64,000 bases of DNA from Pedobacter sp. Leaf216 (GTDB taxonomy: Bacteria > Bacteroidota > Bacteroidia > Sphingobacteriales > Sphingobacteriaceae), in contig NZ_LMKM01000003.1 in NCBI RefSeq assembly GCF_001421515.1, positions 1-64,000 of the forward strand. The letters run 5' to 3'. This document shows positions 15,247-24,389 of this stretch, one piece after another. How positions within the stretch are numbered: position 1 is the stretch's first letter; the number at the start of each line of letters is the position of its first letter. Position numbers and translations under genes: made by a program. The notes beneath the pieces were generated by a model that worked only from the letters and a program-made list of their open reading frames with translations, made no database searches and was not told the origin of the DNA.

Positions 15247-16311
15247 ATGAGCAATAAAATGAAAGCGGCGTTAAAAAATCCGGATGGAACCTTTGAGGTT
15301 CAGGAAGTAGACCGGGTAGAAATACCTGCGCCAGACTGGGTGCTGGCACGGATTAAAGTTTCTGGTATATGTGGAACAGATCTTCGGCATTGGAAAAAAC
15401 ACGAACCCGACCTGGAATGTAAAATTATGGGGCATGAGCTTGCCGCCGAAGTAGTGGAGGTGGGCCCTGCCGTAAAAAATGTAAAACCGGGCGATAGAGT
15501 AGTAGTTGAAACCCTTTTGGGTGATGGCGATTGCGATTGGTGCCGCATTCAACAATACAACCTGTGTCCAAATTTATATAAAGTGAGGATGGAAACCATT
15601 TCCAGGGCTTTTGCCGAATACCTTATTGGGCCGGCAACTAAGTTTCATCTACTGCCCGATCATGTAAGCGATGAGGAAGCTACCCTTCTTGATACTTTCT
15701 CGGTTAGTTTACACGCACAACAGTTAAGCGGTTTGCATATTAACGATAAAGTGGCGGTTATTGGAGGTGGGCCGATAGGACTGGCACAACTTCAGCTTGC
15801 AAAAGCATCGGGTGCAGATGTAATTCTTTTCGATATTGTACCCAGTGCACTGCAACTTGCTAAGGAACTTGGTGCGGATGAAGTGGTAAATACAGAAAAC
15901 GAAGATGGACTAGAGCGACTAAAGGCATTTACAAATGGGAGGGGAGCAGATATTACATTTGAATGTGCCGGAGGGCCTTCAATGCCAACTACCCTACCTC
16001 AGGCCGTTTCCTTCACCCGCATAGGGGGTAAGGTAATCGTAGTGGGTGGTTTTGAAGCTGGTAACACCAGCATAGAAATGGATTGGCAGCAGCTGCAAAA
16101 ATCAGGTATTACCATTATTCCAAGTGCAAGTTATGGCTTTTGGGATATCTATCCGGAAATGGCGGTTTGCCTTGATCTTTTGGCCAAAGGTAAAATTAAT
16201 GCAAAAAAAATGATTACCCACTCTTTTTCACTGGATCAGATTAATGAAGCTTTCGAAACCGCTCAGAACAAAAAAGAAACCGGGGCAGTATTTGTGGCAC
16301 TAACGGTATAA
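15247..16311 (+). CDS. Zinc-dependent alcohol/polyol dehydrogenase
   Basis: A 354-residue medium-chain dehydrogenase similar to sorbitol/threonine dehydrogenases. The catalytic zinc motifs CGTDLRHW and MGHELAAEVVEVG are present, and the nucleotide site is VAVIGGGPIGLAQLQ. In the structural zinc lobe the usual first cysteine is replaced: the sequence is GDGDCDWCRIQQYNLC, with three Cys and an Asp in the first place. The Asp might still bind zinc. It is the last gene of the SDR-lactonase operon, suggesting a sugar or polyol oxidation pathway. Start is ATG at 15247, with an in-frame ATG four codons later. Confidence 0.9.
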   Translation: MSNKMKAALKNPDGTFEVQEVDRVEIPAPDWVLARIKVSGICGTDLRHWKKHEPDLECKIMGHELAAEVVEVGPAVKNVKPGDRVVVETLLGDGDCDWCRIQQYNLCPNLYKVRMETISRAFAEYLIGPATKFHLLPDHVSDEEATLLDTFSVSLHAQQLSGLHINDKVAVIGGGPIGLAQLQLAKASGADVILFDIVPSALQLAKELGADEVVNTENEDGLERLKAFTNGRGADITFECAGGPSMPTTLPQAVSFTRIGGKVIVVGGFEAGNTSIEMDWQQLQKSGITIIPSASYGFWDIYPEMAVCLDLLAKGKINAKKMITHSFSLDQINEAFETAQNKKETGAVFVALTV

Positions 16312-16450
16312 AATATTTTGGAGCATGTTAATCGTAACGGAGTCGAAAGATCATTTTACCAAAGAGCTTATGTGGCCTTAAATGTCTTATATGGTAAATT
16401 AAACAAGGGGTCTTCAACTAAATTACCATTGACAGGGCTTCAGTAAAGGG

Positions 16451-16546
16451 GTCGTAATTGCGAGGTACGAAGCAATCCTAAAGTACAGGCTAATAGCTAT
16501 CGTTGTAAGATTGCTTCGTCGGCTGAAAAAGCCTTCTCGCAATGAC
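16451..16546. repeat. Dispersed hairpin repeat, minus-orientation copy
   Basis: AATTGCGAG...GAAGCAATC and GATTGCTTCGTCGGCTGAAA...CTCGCAATGAC form a long imperfect hairpin. The same element, reversed, occurs three times in 37141-37670. It is a REP/RUP-like genome repeat with no coding content. Confidence 0.85.
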
Positions 16547-16668
16547 GATACCGTTAGGATATTCATTTCTTTAAAATCATATCACTCCAATTGATTTTTA
16601 TAAAATAACAAGCCATAATTGCACATCACTTGTCAACTTGGTTTTAAATTTTACTATTCATAGCATTA

Positions 16669-16770
16669 GGATCCCCGCATACGCGAGGATGACGAAGCGC
16701 TAAAAAATTATTCCGTGTTAATCTGTGTTTCCTTGGCAAAAACTGCTCTCAGTGTAAATCCGTGGTGAAA
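16669..16770. repeat. Second dispersed repeat module
   Basis: The segment running from GGATCCCCGCATACGCGAGG to CCGTGTTAATCTGTGTTTCC and on to AAATCCGTGG is the reverse complement of the TTTTTGCCACGGAAACACAG...CTTCGTCCTCCTCGCGTATG module in 37029-37580. The two modules are neighbours at both loci, so they behave as one composite repeat. The rest of 16312-16828 holds nothing that I recognise. Confidence 0.8.
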
Positions 16771-16828
16771 ATCTTTCGACTACGCTACCATGTAATAAAA
16801 CATTCTTCGTGCATCAACATTGCTAAAC

Positions 16829-19009
16829 CTACCAGGTAATGCTCACTTTTTGATTCCCTGAGATGTTATATTCAATTAAATCAGGGTTGTTTTTAACAGC
16901 ATTGTATTTTTCTTTTCTCTCTAAAGATTTTACCTCTAAATTTTTAGGTCTATCTCCCCCCTTGAATAAAATAATCATCCTGCAATTTAGCCTTTCGTCT
17001 CCACCAGTGGTTAAAGCGGCTGCATTTGCTTTACATTTAAAGTTGGCTATTGGATAATCACAGAAAATAATAAAAGATTCATTTTTAACTTTAAAATACT
17101 GATTTGGGATTACGCCAAATGCTATCCCTGCCCCATATACTTCCTGTCCTACCTCTCCAGATTGCTCCCAGCCATCGTGCAGGTCTTCAAGAGCAATCCA
17201 TAGTTTGCGGTCAATTTCACCTGTTTTACTTTCTTTAGCCACCGCTTCTTCTTTCAGCATGGTAGGATAATAATGCGCTACACGGCCCATCATGTGCCTG
17301 ATGAACTCTGCAATTAACAACCTTACCGATGGAAGGATTTCTATTCCTTCTGCTTCTTTCAGGTAATCATGCAGGGCAGAATATACCTCCTGCTCTTCAT
17401 AAGCCGCGGTATAAGGAGCATCTCTCAATGGGAAAACCCCAAAAAATGTTGGAAAATGTTTTGCGTTCCCATAATCACATTCCCAAAGTTGTACATTATC
17501 AAAAATTGCTGCTAAACATACGTAACTCAGCTCAAGGAAAGTTTTATCTTGGGTTTCTTTATATTACCTGAGCATGGCTCCGGCAGAAAATGCAGTGTTA
17601 TTGGCCTGATAAAACACTTCGAAGCTCAGTCCTTTTAATTTAGCTGCTGATTTTTTTGCTTCCTCAAAAAACTTTTTATCTCCGGTTATTTTCCACATTC
17701 TCAGCATTAAATCAGCAAATGTACCCGGAACGTCTTTTTCACCTCCCGCTCCTTCAGCAGTTTCTGCTTTTATAATATCAAGAGTATCCATCTGATAAAA
17801 TACCGGCCACTGGTAATTAAATTTATGGGCCACCTTAACTGCATAATCAATGGAATCGAGCAGCATTTTTTTTGCATTTTCATCTCCACGGGTGCTTAAG
17901 CGAGCCAAGTTCATTAATGGATGGTGCAAATACCAGGCGTCCATAACCCGCGGCTTTTTCTGTTCTTCAGAATGATCGAGGTTTTTTTCGGCCGATGGGA
18001 GCCACCTCACAATTGTTCCCATATCTTTTTGGTAAAATGCCTCAAGCCCGGTCCTTAATTCAGTTACCAGTTGGTGCTTGCTTTCCCCTTTCCAATCTAG
18101 GTAATCGAGCATCGGGAGCAATACCGCAAGTTGAACCATTACCTCGGGCGGCGTTTTATAATCAGCAACATAAGCGTTAAGGTAGCTATGGCCTCCGGCA
18201 AATGTCCAACAGCCTTTGTGGTAAGTCAAATCTTCAAGGCCTTTTTCCACAGTGTCAAGCCAGTCGTGGTAAAAGCGCTCAGGCCTTGGAATTTTGATGT
18301 AGGTTTCGGCTAACTGATCAAGATATAATATTGCAATTTCGGCGGGCGAAGCAGGGAGTTGATCGGATAGGCTTACAAAACCGTCACTAAAGCAGTAGCT
18401 TTTACCTTTTTCCAAAGGCGCAGTTGTTGCAGGTAAAGCGAAGCCAATTTCTGGCCATTCTCCCCCTACAGCACCACCTGCACTGCATTTTGCCGTTTCG
18501 CAGTAACCGTTAATAGCGGTTAGGTTTTGAAAATAAAATACAGAGCCAGAAGTGCCATCGTTAAAAAAAAGTATTCCGGATCGGGTTCCTCTCTGCTGGG
18601 TATGAATTGTTCCCTGTTGTTTGATCTTACCTTTATCATCGAAATTGATAATATCTCTTGGCCAGTATGGAATAAATAGGGGTGCCTTTGGTGTTGCCAT
18701 AACAGTATAGTGGAAAAATTCATTTCCAGCTTCATGCTGAATGGTTACCTGGAAAACGATTGTTGAGCAGGCAAGGCTCACCGTAGTTTCACCTTCATCA
18801 TGGTGAATTTTCTTAATTTCTAATTTTCTGGAGGGTGAGAAAGCCGTGCGGAAAGCTATCCGGTTTCCATCTGGCCTTTCTTTTACCAGCCAAAGTGTAT
18901 CGCTTGATAAATAAGCATTAAGCTGAAGCGATTTAGAAATTTCGGCAACTGGGGCTAACGATTTAAGCTCTGTTTGGGCATTTGCTGCCCAGATGGAAAT
19001 TGGTTTCAT
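16829..19009 (-). pseudogene. (alpha/alpha)6-barrel-like protein split by an in-frame TAA
   Basis: The frame from the ATG at 19009 runs 481 codons to TAA at 17564-17566. The same frame then continues without a stop for 244 codons to 16829. Sequence across the stop is coherent: ...AFSAGAMLR, stop, YKETQDKTFLELSYVCLAA... . One base change (for example TTA Leu to TAA) explains it. The restored product has about 726 residues, with a beta-rich N-terminal half and a helical barrel of tandem helix pairs (KITGDKKFFEEAKK, DKTFLELSYVCLA) as in family-unassigned glycoside-active proteins. No signal peptide. Residues 1-481 and a TTG-started C-terminal 199-residue piece may each still be made. Exact family unknown. 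Confidence 0.85.
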
Positions 19010-19089
19010 ACAGGTATATAATAAAAACTAATTTTTATAATTGAAAAACAACCGGCTCTTCTTATTGCTGGCTCATGTTTTTGGCGGTA

Positions 19090-19449
19090 TCAAATATCTT
19101 TAATCAGGGAGTTGCTGTTTGTGGTTAATCCGGCCACTATCGAAAAGGCACCCATAACTACATGCGGCCAAAAAATTTGCTGATAAAAGCCAAAAAGCCA
19201 AGGTGAAATTGCTAAGGTAAATCCTAAAACAACATCCATATCAAGATGAAATGCCATTGGCAGCTTTTTCCACATGCCAAGTTCATAGTTGGTGAAAAGA
19301 GATTGGAGAATCACAATGAGTGCCGCAATAAAAAAACACATTGCGGCTGGCATAACGTTAATGAAACCTAAAATAAAAGGGGCAGAAATTATCACTGCCG
19401 CCCATAGGTAATCAATTATTCCATGCGTTTTTCTTGATATTCTTTTCAT
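19090..19449 (-). CDS. SPW repeat membrane protein
   Basis: A 119-residue protein with four predicted transmembrane helices. Two SPW-type motifs are visible, SAPFILGF near residue 22 and SPWLFGF near residue 83, each near the start of a helix. The N-terminus is basic (MKRISRKTHGIIDYLW), so the start is probably cytoplasmic. The family (PF03779) has no established activity. It is 80 bases upstream (on the plus map) of the interrupted barrel gene and in the same direction, so they may be co-transcribed with this gene first relative to 16829-19009 read as minus strand. Confidence 0.8.
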   Translation of the reverse strand: MKRISRKTHGIIDYLWAAVIISAPFILGFINVMPAAMCFFIAALIVILQSLFTNYELGMWKKLPMAFHLDMDVVLGFTLAISPWLFGFYQQIFWPHVVMGAFSIVAGLTTNSNSLIKDI

Positions 19450-19643
19450 GCTTTATTGTATTTTATTTTCAGGGCTTTTACCCCAGGGGCTGATCTGCTG
19501 CTAACATTTATCCCTCAAGAAAACCATGTTTATTGGCTGCGGGTTTTATAAAGCCTTACAAAACGTATTTATCACATTTAGTTAAGTACTTCACTTTAAG
19601 TATTGTGAAGTATTAAGGTTAAAAAGAAACATTTTGGATCGAT

Positions 19644-20471
19644 TTATACAAAACGGCCATGACTCGGTATTGCTACTGTACTAAAATTTTCGACAAGATT
19701 TTTAAGGCCTAACCTAAGTTCTGCGCCTTTCATATACTGGCCGTGACCTGAAACAACAATAGCAGGACGGAGATCCCTCAATTTTTTAACGGTATCCCAG
19801 GCAGCCTGCCAATCGGTGGTTAAATACCTGGGTGGTCCCTGTACTTCACGTTTCTGAATTAAAACCTTATAAAACGAATCCTGCTTAACGGTAACAAATG
19901 CATCAGCAGCGATTAAAATTTTATCTGCCTCGCGGAAAAAAACAACCTGACCAGGTGAATGGCCCGGTGCATGAAGCCAACGCCAGTTTGGTGCATCAGG
20001 TAAACTTCCATCTTCGGGGTAAGGAGATACATGGCCGGAAATATCAATTGGTTCGTGAGGGTAAATGGATGATAGTTTGGCAAGCAGCCCTCCCTCAACG
20101 GAACTATCGGGTTCAGGATATTCTTGTTTGCCTGTAATAAATGGCATTTCTAAAGGATGAGCATAAACGGGTACTTTCCATTTTTCGAGGATTTTAACAA
20201 TGCCGCCAACATGATCAAAATGGCCATGGGTTAAAAAAATCGCTTTTGGTGGTTTATCTTTGCCATAGCGTTCTTCGGCAGCAGCTATAATCTCCTCTCC
20301 ACACTTTGGCATGCCACAGTCTATTAAAATCCAATCTCCACCAGAATGGCCAAGCATTACAACATTAACGATCTGGTTGGTGAAATAATACACATCATCA
20401 GCTACAGTTTCTCCGTTTCCACTGGAAAACGATGTCATCGGAATGATTCTATTGTCTTTACTCTGTTCCAT
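19644..20471 (-). CDS. Metallo-beta-lactamase-fold hydrolase
   Basis: A 275-residue MBL-fold hydrolase. The metal-binding HxHxDH motif is in FLTHGHFDHVGG, followed by PVYAHPLE, WLHAPGHSPGQVVFF (third His), KILIAADAF (bridging Asp) and VVSGHGQYM (last His). All expected metal ligands are present, so it is likely active. No signal peptide. It follows the interrupted mgtC-like gene on the same strand with a 39-base gap and may be in its operon. Members hydrolyse thioesters, lactones or lactams; substrate unknown. Confidence 0.88.
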   Translation of the reverse strand: MEQSKDNRIIPMTSFSSGNGETVADDVYYFTNQIVNVVMLGHSGGDWILIDCGMPKCGEEIIAAAEERYGKDKPPKAIFLTHGHFDHVGGIVKILEKWKVPVYAHPLEMPFITGKQEYPEPDSSVEGGLLAKLSSIYPHEPIDISGHVSPYPEDGSLPDAPNWRWLHAPGHSPGQVVFFREADKILIAADAFVTVKQDSFYKVLIQKREVQGPPRYLTTDWQAAWDTVKKLRDLRPAIVVSGHGQYMKGAELRLGLKNLVENFSTVAIPSHGRFV

Positions 20472-20510
20472 TCGATATTTATTTTAAGGTTTATCCAATA
20501 CACCTGTTAT

Positions 20511-21149
20511 TTAAGAAAAACTCGCAACCTCCTCTGCCATTGCCAACTGCCTGTTAAGCTCATTTACGGAGGCCTTTTTGCCTCTGATCAGATAAACTAT
20601 ATTTATCCGTCCTTCTTCTTTTGATACTTCCAACCGCTCAATCTGTGCGCCTGTGTTATTTAACCGTTTTTCGAGCAGCAGCACATTGGAAAACTAGTTG
20701 TTAATGAAAGTAATCGTTACCATTCTTTCCTTTTGCAGATCTGCGATGATTTTCTCTACATAACTTACCATAACCAAAACGCAAAGTGTACAAACGGTTA
20801 GCACAAATGCAAGCGCATGGTAGCCAACACCAGCTGTCATGCCGATTGCGGCCGATGTCCAGATTACAGCAGCCGTGGTTAGTCCTCTTACCGATATACG
20901 GTCTTTAAAAATTACCCCTGCGCCTATAAAACCGATGCCAGTAATAATATTGGCCGAAATACGGTCGTCGGTGCCGCTTCCATGCCAGGATACAATTGTA
21001 AAAATCGTTGATCCGAGGCTGATCAGTATAATCGTTCGGAAACCGGCAGATTTGTTTCTATATTCTCTTTCAAAACCGATAATGCCACCACATATTACCG
21101 AAACCAACATGGCAATTATATCGCGTATTTCTATAGTTAGGTCAATCAT
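20511..21149 (-). pseudogene. MgtC/SapB-family membrane protein, C-terminal domain cut off by in-frame TAG
   Basis: From the ATG at 21149 the frame encodes 151 residues ending TITFINN, then TAG at 20694-20696. The same frame continues FSNVLLLEKRLNNTGAQIER to KKASVNELNRQLAMAEEVAS and TAA at 20511-20513. Together they give 212 codons, the usual MgtC/SapB length. Residues 1-151 carry the family's membrane part (GGIIGFEREYRNKSAGFRT, GIGFIGAGVIF, TTAAVIWTSAAIGMTAG). The part after TAG looks like the cytoplasmic ACT-like domain. MgtC proteins modulate ATP synthase or Mg2+ stress in pathogens; the truncated form may keep membrane functions. CAG or AAG to TAG would explain the stop. Confidence 0.85.
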
Positions 21150-21401
21150 GTTTTATTCTTATCTATAAAACATGTGTGCTGATGATTCGGTTTTTGAAAT
21201 ATTCAATGCTCAGTTGAAAGCCTCCACAAAATGTAAAACCTAATTTAATTTAACCTACCGGGGATTATCAGGGTGTGATTTTTCACATTTGATGGTGGCA
21301 AGTACTTGTTAACCGGGGCGATGTACGTGTTTTTCATTTGGCTCCAGGGAGCAGCCAACAATACCCGATTTGCTTTTGTTTTTACCATAAAATAAAGCGA
21401 T

Positions 21402-21998
21402 ATGAATAAGATACCATTGAAGAAAAGTAGCATAATTTTGATTGCCCTATTGGGGGTTTATGGTTGCAATGTGGCAGATAAACGTTCATCATTAGAAAAA
21501 GATAGTTTAAGTAACGATACGCCCACGGTTAACAGGGTAGGAGAAGTAGAAACCTTTGAAACGACTATGGAGGAGGAGGCCGCAGATTACCTTAAAGCTG
21601 CAGGTAAAAACTTCACGCTTCAGGATAGTTTGCTTACCGTTGCACTGTCTTCAAAAGGCAATCAGAAGATTAAAACCTATGCTAAGGGCGCAAGAGAACG
21701 CATCCGGTTTCAAAAAAAGACACTCGAAAAATTTTGCAATGAAAATAAGGTTTTGCTCGATCAGAAATTGAATGCAGAGCAGATCGATTCGCTTCATCTG
21801 TTGTCAAAACTTCCTGAAGCTTCCTTTAATAAGTTATGGGTTAACCGGATGTCTGTTTTGCTCAAAAACAATGTAGATACCTATGAAAACGCCAGGCATG
21901 CGCGGCAGCAAAGGGTTAAAGATTTCGTAAACCAAAATCTTCCTGCGGTAAACAAGGAAGTTGAGATTTTAAACAATTTTGCACAGAAAGGCAGTTAA
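21402..21998 (+). CDS. DUF4142 lipoprotein
   Basis: A 198-residue exported protein. Its lipoprotein signal ends at LLGVYGC (Cys near residue 22), followed by a 40-residue charged linker. The helical domain fits DUF4142: repeated paired helices (ADYLKAAGKNFTLQDSLLTV, IKTYAKGARERIRFQKKTLE, DTYENARHARQQRVKDF). It is more divergent than the copy at 10409, and ferritin-like iron ligands are not obvious. It stands alone, divergent from the mgtC-like gene. Envelope stress function is presumed for the family, not shown. Confidence 0.75.
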   Translation: MNKIPLKKSSIILIALLGVYGCNVADKRSSLEKDSLSNDTPTVNRVGEVETFETTMEEEAADYLKAAGKNFTLQDSLLTVALSSKGNQKIKTYAKGARERIRFQKKTLEKFCNENKVLLDQKLNAEQIDSLHLLSKLPEASFNKLWVNRMSVLLKNNVDTYENARHARQQRVKDFVNQNLPAVNKEVEILNNFAQKGS

Positions 21999-22061
21999 GC
22001 ATTCACCAGGAACTTGCATTGCTTTTTGCTGTTGAAATTTACCATCATTAAAATTAATAAC

Positions 22062-22232
22062 ATGAAAAACAAAAGAAAAAGAATTGAAAACAGCAATGCA
22101 ACACAACTGGCTACCCGGGTGGCCAGTTCGAGTTCGTTTGAATTGGCTGCACCCAAGGGTAAAAAAAGAAATGGCAAGTACCTGCCCGAAATAAAGGAAA
22201 TGCCACCTATTCGGTTTAACCGGCACAATTAG
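22062..22232 (+). CDS. Very small basic protein
   Basis: A 56-residue protein with basic ends (MKNKRKRIENSNATQLATRV, then KGKKRNGKYLPEIKEMPPIR). The ATG at 22062 is chosen over longer in-frame starts because the sequence before it looks non-coding. It lies 63 bases after the DUF4142 gene and could be on the same transcript. No hydrophobic segment. I do not recognise it; an RNA- or DNA-binding role is possible from charge only. Confidence 0.45.
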   Translation: MKNKRKRIENSNATQLATRVASSSSFELAAPKGKKRNGKYLPEIKEMPPIRFNRHN

Positions 22233-22294
22233 TTTTGTATTAAATCAATTGGCTGTGCTTTTTTGCGTCAGCTAATAAAATATCCAGCTTAATG

Positions 22295-23035
22295 TTAGCT
22301 ACGTGCTTCGATGATTTTTTTTATTTCGATGGCATTAAATGCAGCGTAAGCAGCCTCATCATTATCAAAGTATAGGTAAACATCTTTATTTTCTCTGGTC
22401 CATGAAATGATCGTTTCACTCCAATCCGTTAAACTTTTTTCGCTATAACTCCCCTGGTATTTTCCTTTGGGGCCATGCAGTCTGATGTAAACAAAATCTG
22501 CTGTAGTAATTATTGGAGATTGATGTCCTTCCAGTTCATAAATGCAAAAAGCACAATTGTACTTGTTTAACAGGGCAAAAACCTCATCATGATACCAGCT
22601 GTGATTTCTGAATTCGAAAGTATAAGGGTAGTGATTTGGAAGCATTTTTAAAAACTGTTCCAATCTTTGCAAATTTAAATTCCATTTGGGCGGCAATTGA
22701 AATAGGATGGGGCCAAGTTTATTTTTCAAGGCCCCACAGGCCTCTAAGAAATCGTGAATTTCATTTTCATTGACATTGAGTTTTTTTAAATGGGTAAAAT
22801 ACCTGTTGGCCTTAACCGCATAAACAAAGTTATCGGGGCTTAACAAGTTCCATTGCTTAAAATTATCGGCACTCGGCTGCCTGTAAAATGAATTGTTTAA
22901 CTCTACAGTAGAAAAATATTCAGTAAAATAATTAAACTGGTCTTTCTTTTTTAAATCGTGAGGATAAAAAGTACCTTCCCAATGGCGGTATTTCCAACCA
23001 GATGTGCCAATAAAAGTGTTGCCCAATCTCGTCAT
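22295..23035 (-). CDS. DUF72 family protein
   Basis: A 246-residue DUF72 (YecE-like) TIM-barrel protein. Characteristic motifs are FIGTSGWKYRHWEGTFYP at the N-terminus, YFSTVELNNSFYRQP, FVYAVKANRYFTHLKK, LGPILFQLPPKW, FEFRNHSWYH and YIRLHGPKGKYQGSYSE. The family is widespread and uncharacterised biochemically. A paralogue is at 54917. The gene begins 41 bases after the oxidoreductase gene at 23077 and is likely its operon partner. Confidence 0.9.
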   Translation of the reverse strand: MTRLGNTFIGTSGWKYRHWEGTFYPHDLKKKDQFNYFTEYFSTVELNNSFYRQPSADNFKQWNLLSPDNFVYAVKANRYFTHLKKLNVNENEIHDFLEACGALKNKLGPILFQLPPKWNLNLQRLEQFLKMLPNHYPYTFEFRNHSWYHDEVFALLNKYNCAFCIYELEGHQSPIITTADFVYIRLHGPKGKYQGSYSEKSLTDWSETIISWTRENKDVYLYFDNDEAAYAAFNAIEIKKIIEARS

Positions 23036-23076
23036 TTTTAATGTACTATATTTAACAGATCCTTTATTGTATTCAG

Positions 23077-24204
23077 CTATTTAGATGCGAGAACAGCTGT
23101 TTTTAAACTTTCGAAAGCATCTTCTATCGTGATGGTGAGTTTATGATCTTTGTTTTCTATTTTTTGAATAATATCCAATACAATAGACTGCACACATTTT
23201 CCATAAACCTCTCCCTTGGTTTGCGGGATTTCGAAAGTGCCAGAGCGCATTTCATCTACCTGGTAAGTTATTCCGCTGCACACTACGGCTTGTTCTGGTT
23301 GTACATCTTCACTGCCCCAACCTTCAGGCCGCGAAACATCTCGTAAAGTATTTAATCCACCTGCTTCGGTAACCTTCCAACCTGGCAAATTTTCCAGCTG
23401 TTCTTTATTCTCGCTGTTTACCAATGCTTTTACAGTGCCTTTCATCGGCATCCATCCTTCAATTTCTATTCGGGCAAGATCGTAAGCGAGGTGTATGGTT
23501 GTTTGTTCAAATAAACCGGGGCCGGAGAAAGCATGGTAATAATTCGCAATTAAACCTTCATTGTACAATACCATTGCCGCCACACGGTCGCGCTGGTTTT
23601 CATTTCTACTGTCAGAACAACCGTAAACCTCAGTATAATGTTGGTTGCCCAAGGCATTTACGATATCGAAAAAGTGTACCCCATGTTCGATTAAAATACC
23701 GCCAGACATTTCTTTATTCCAGAACCAGTGCTCAGCTGGTAAAGCCTCATCTTGCGCATAGTTGTTTACCACAACATGCCTTAATTTGCCAAATGTGCCT
23801 GCCTGCCCTAATTTAATTAAATTCTGAATAATTGGATTATAGCGGATCATATGATCTACTGTGATAACCATACCGGTTTGCTTTTGCGTTTCGATAATTT
23901 CGAGCCCGCCTTCTTCACTTATAGCTACAGGTTTTTCTAAGAGCACATGTTTGCCTGCTTTCATCGCTTCGCAAGCCATTTCGGTATGTAAGCCCGGTGG
24001 GGTAACAATGCTTACAATATCTACATTTTCATCATGTATCAATTCTCTCCAGTCGCGATAAACCACATAATTTTCATCTGATGGAAAATTTTTGTGCGGA
24101 TCTGCAATTGCAACTACTTCTACATTAGGGAGTTTTTCCCACCAGTAATGAAGGAATTTACCAAAGCCTCCATATCCAATTATGCCTATTTTATATTTCC
24201 TCAT
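23077..24204 (-). CDS. Gfo/Idh/MocA-family oxidoreductase
   Basis: A 375-residue NAD(P)-dependent oxidoreductase. The N-terminal Rossmann motif is GIIGYGGFGKFLHYWW, and the family signature EKPVAIS is present (HVLLEKPVAISEEGGLEII) with a C-terminal substrate domain containing SGGILIEHGVHFFDIVNAL, where the His is the likely catalytic residue. It is cytoplasmic. Members oxidise sugars, inositols or biliverdin-like compounds; the substrate here is not known. It precedes the DUF72 gene. A GC-rich hairpin (CGGCGG / CCGCCG, 24221-24242) lies just upstream. Confidence 0.88.
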   Translation of the reverse strand: MRKYKIGIIGYGGFGKFLHYWWEKLPNVEVVAIADPHKNFPSDENYVVYRDWRELIHDENVDIVSIVTPPGLHTEMACEAMKAGKHVLLEKPVAISEEGGLEIIETQKQTGMVITVDHMIRYNPIIQNLIKLGQAGTFGKLRHVVVNNYAQDEALPAEHWFWNKEMSGGILIEHGVHFFDIVNALGNQHYTEVYGCSDSRNENQRDRVAAMVLYNEGLIANYYHAFSGPGLFEQTTIHLAYDLARIEIEGWMPMKGTVKALVNSENKEQLENLPGWKVTEAGGLNTLRDVSRPEGWGSEDVQPEQAVVCSGITYQVDEMRSGTFEIPQTKGEVYGKCVQSIVLDIIQKIENKDHKLTITIEDAFESLKTAVLASK

Positions 24205-24389
24205 CTATTATAGATTTTAGCGGCGGTCGATATGCCGCCGTTGAATGTCGAATACTAAAAAAACAATTTTTTTAAATAGAAGGTTTTAAAAATCAGAATG
24301 CTTTTCTCAAGGCCCAATCTATCTATTCAAAATTGGCTGATGAGAATAAATTCATAATTTTGATTTGGTTTTTACTTAATTTATTCAAC

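Noticed and set aside
17564..17566. TAA readthrough or recoding to an amino acid
   Set aside because: TAA is the strongest stop and no recoding system acts on it in this group; a mutation or read error is simpler.
20694..20696. TAG read as pyrrolysine
   Set aside because: No pylTSBCD genes are expected in this lineage and other genes in the window end with TAG normally.
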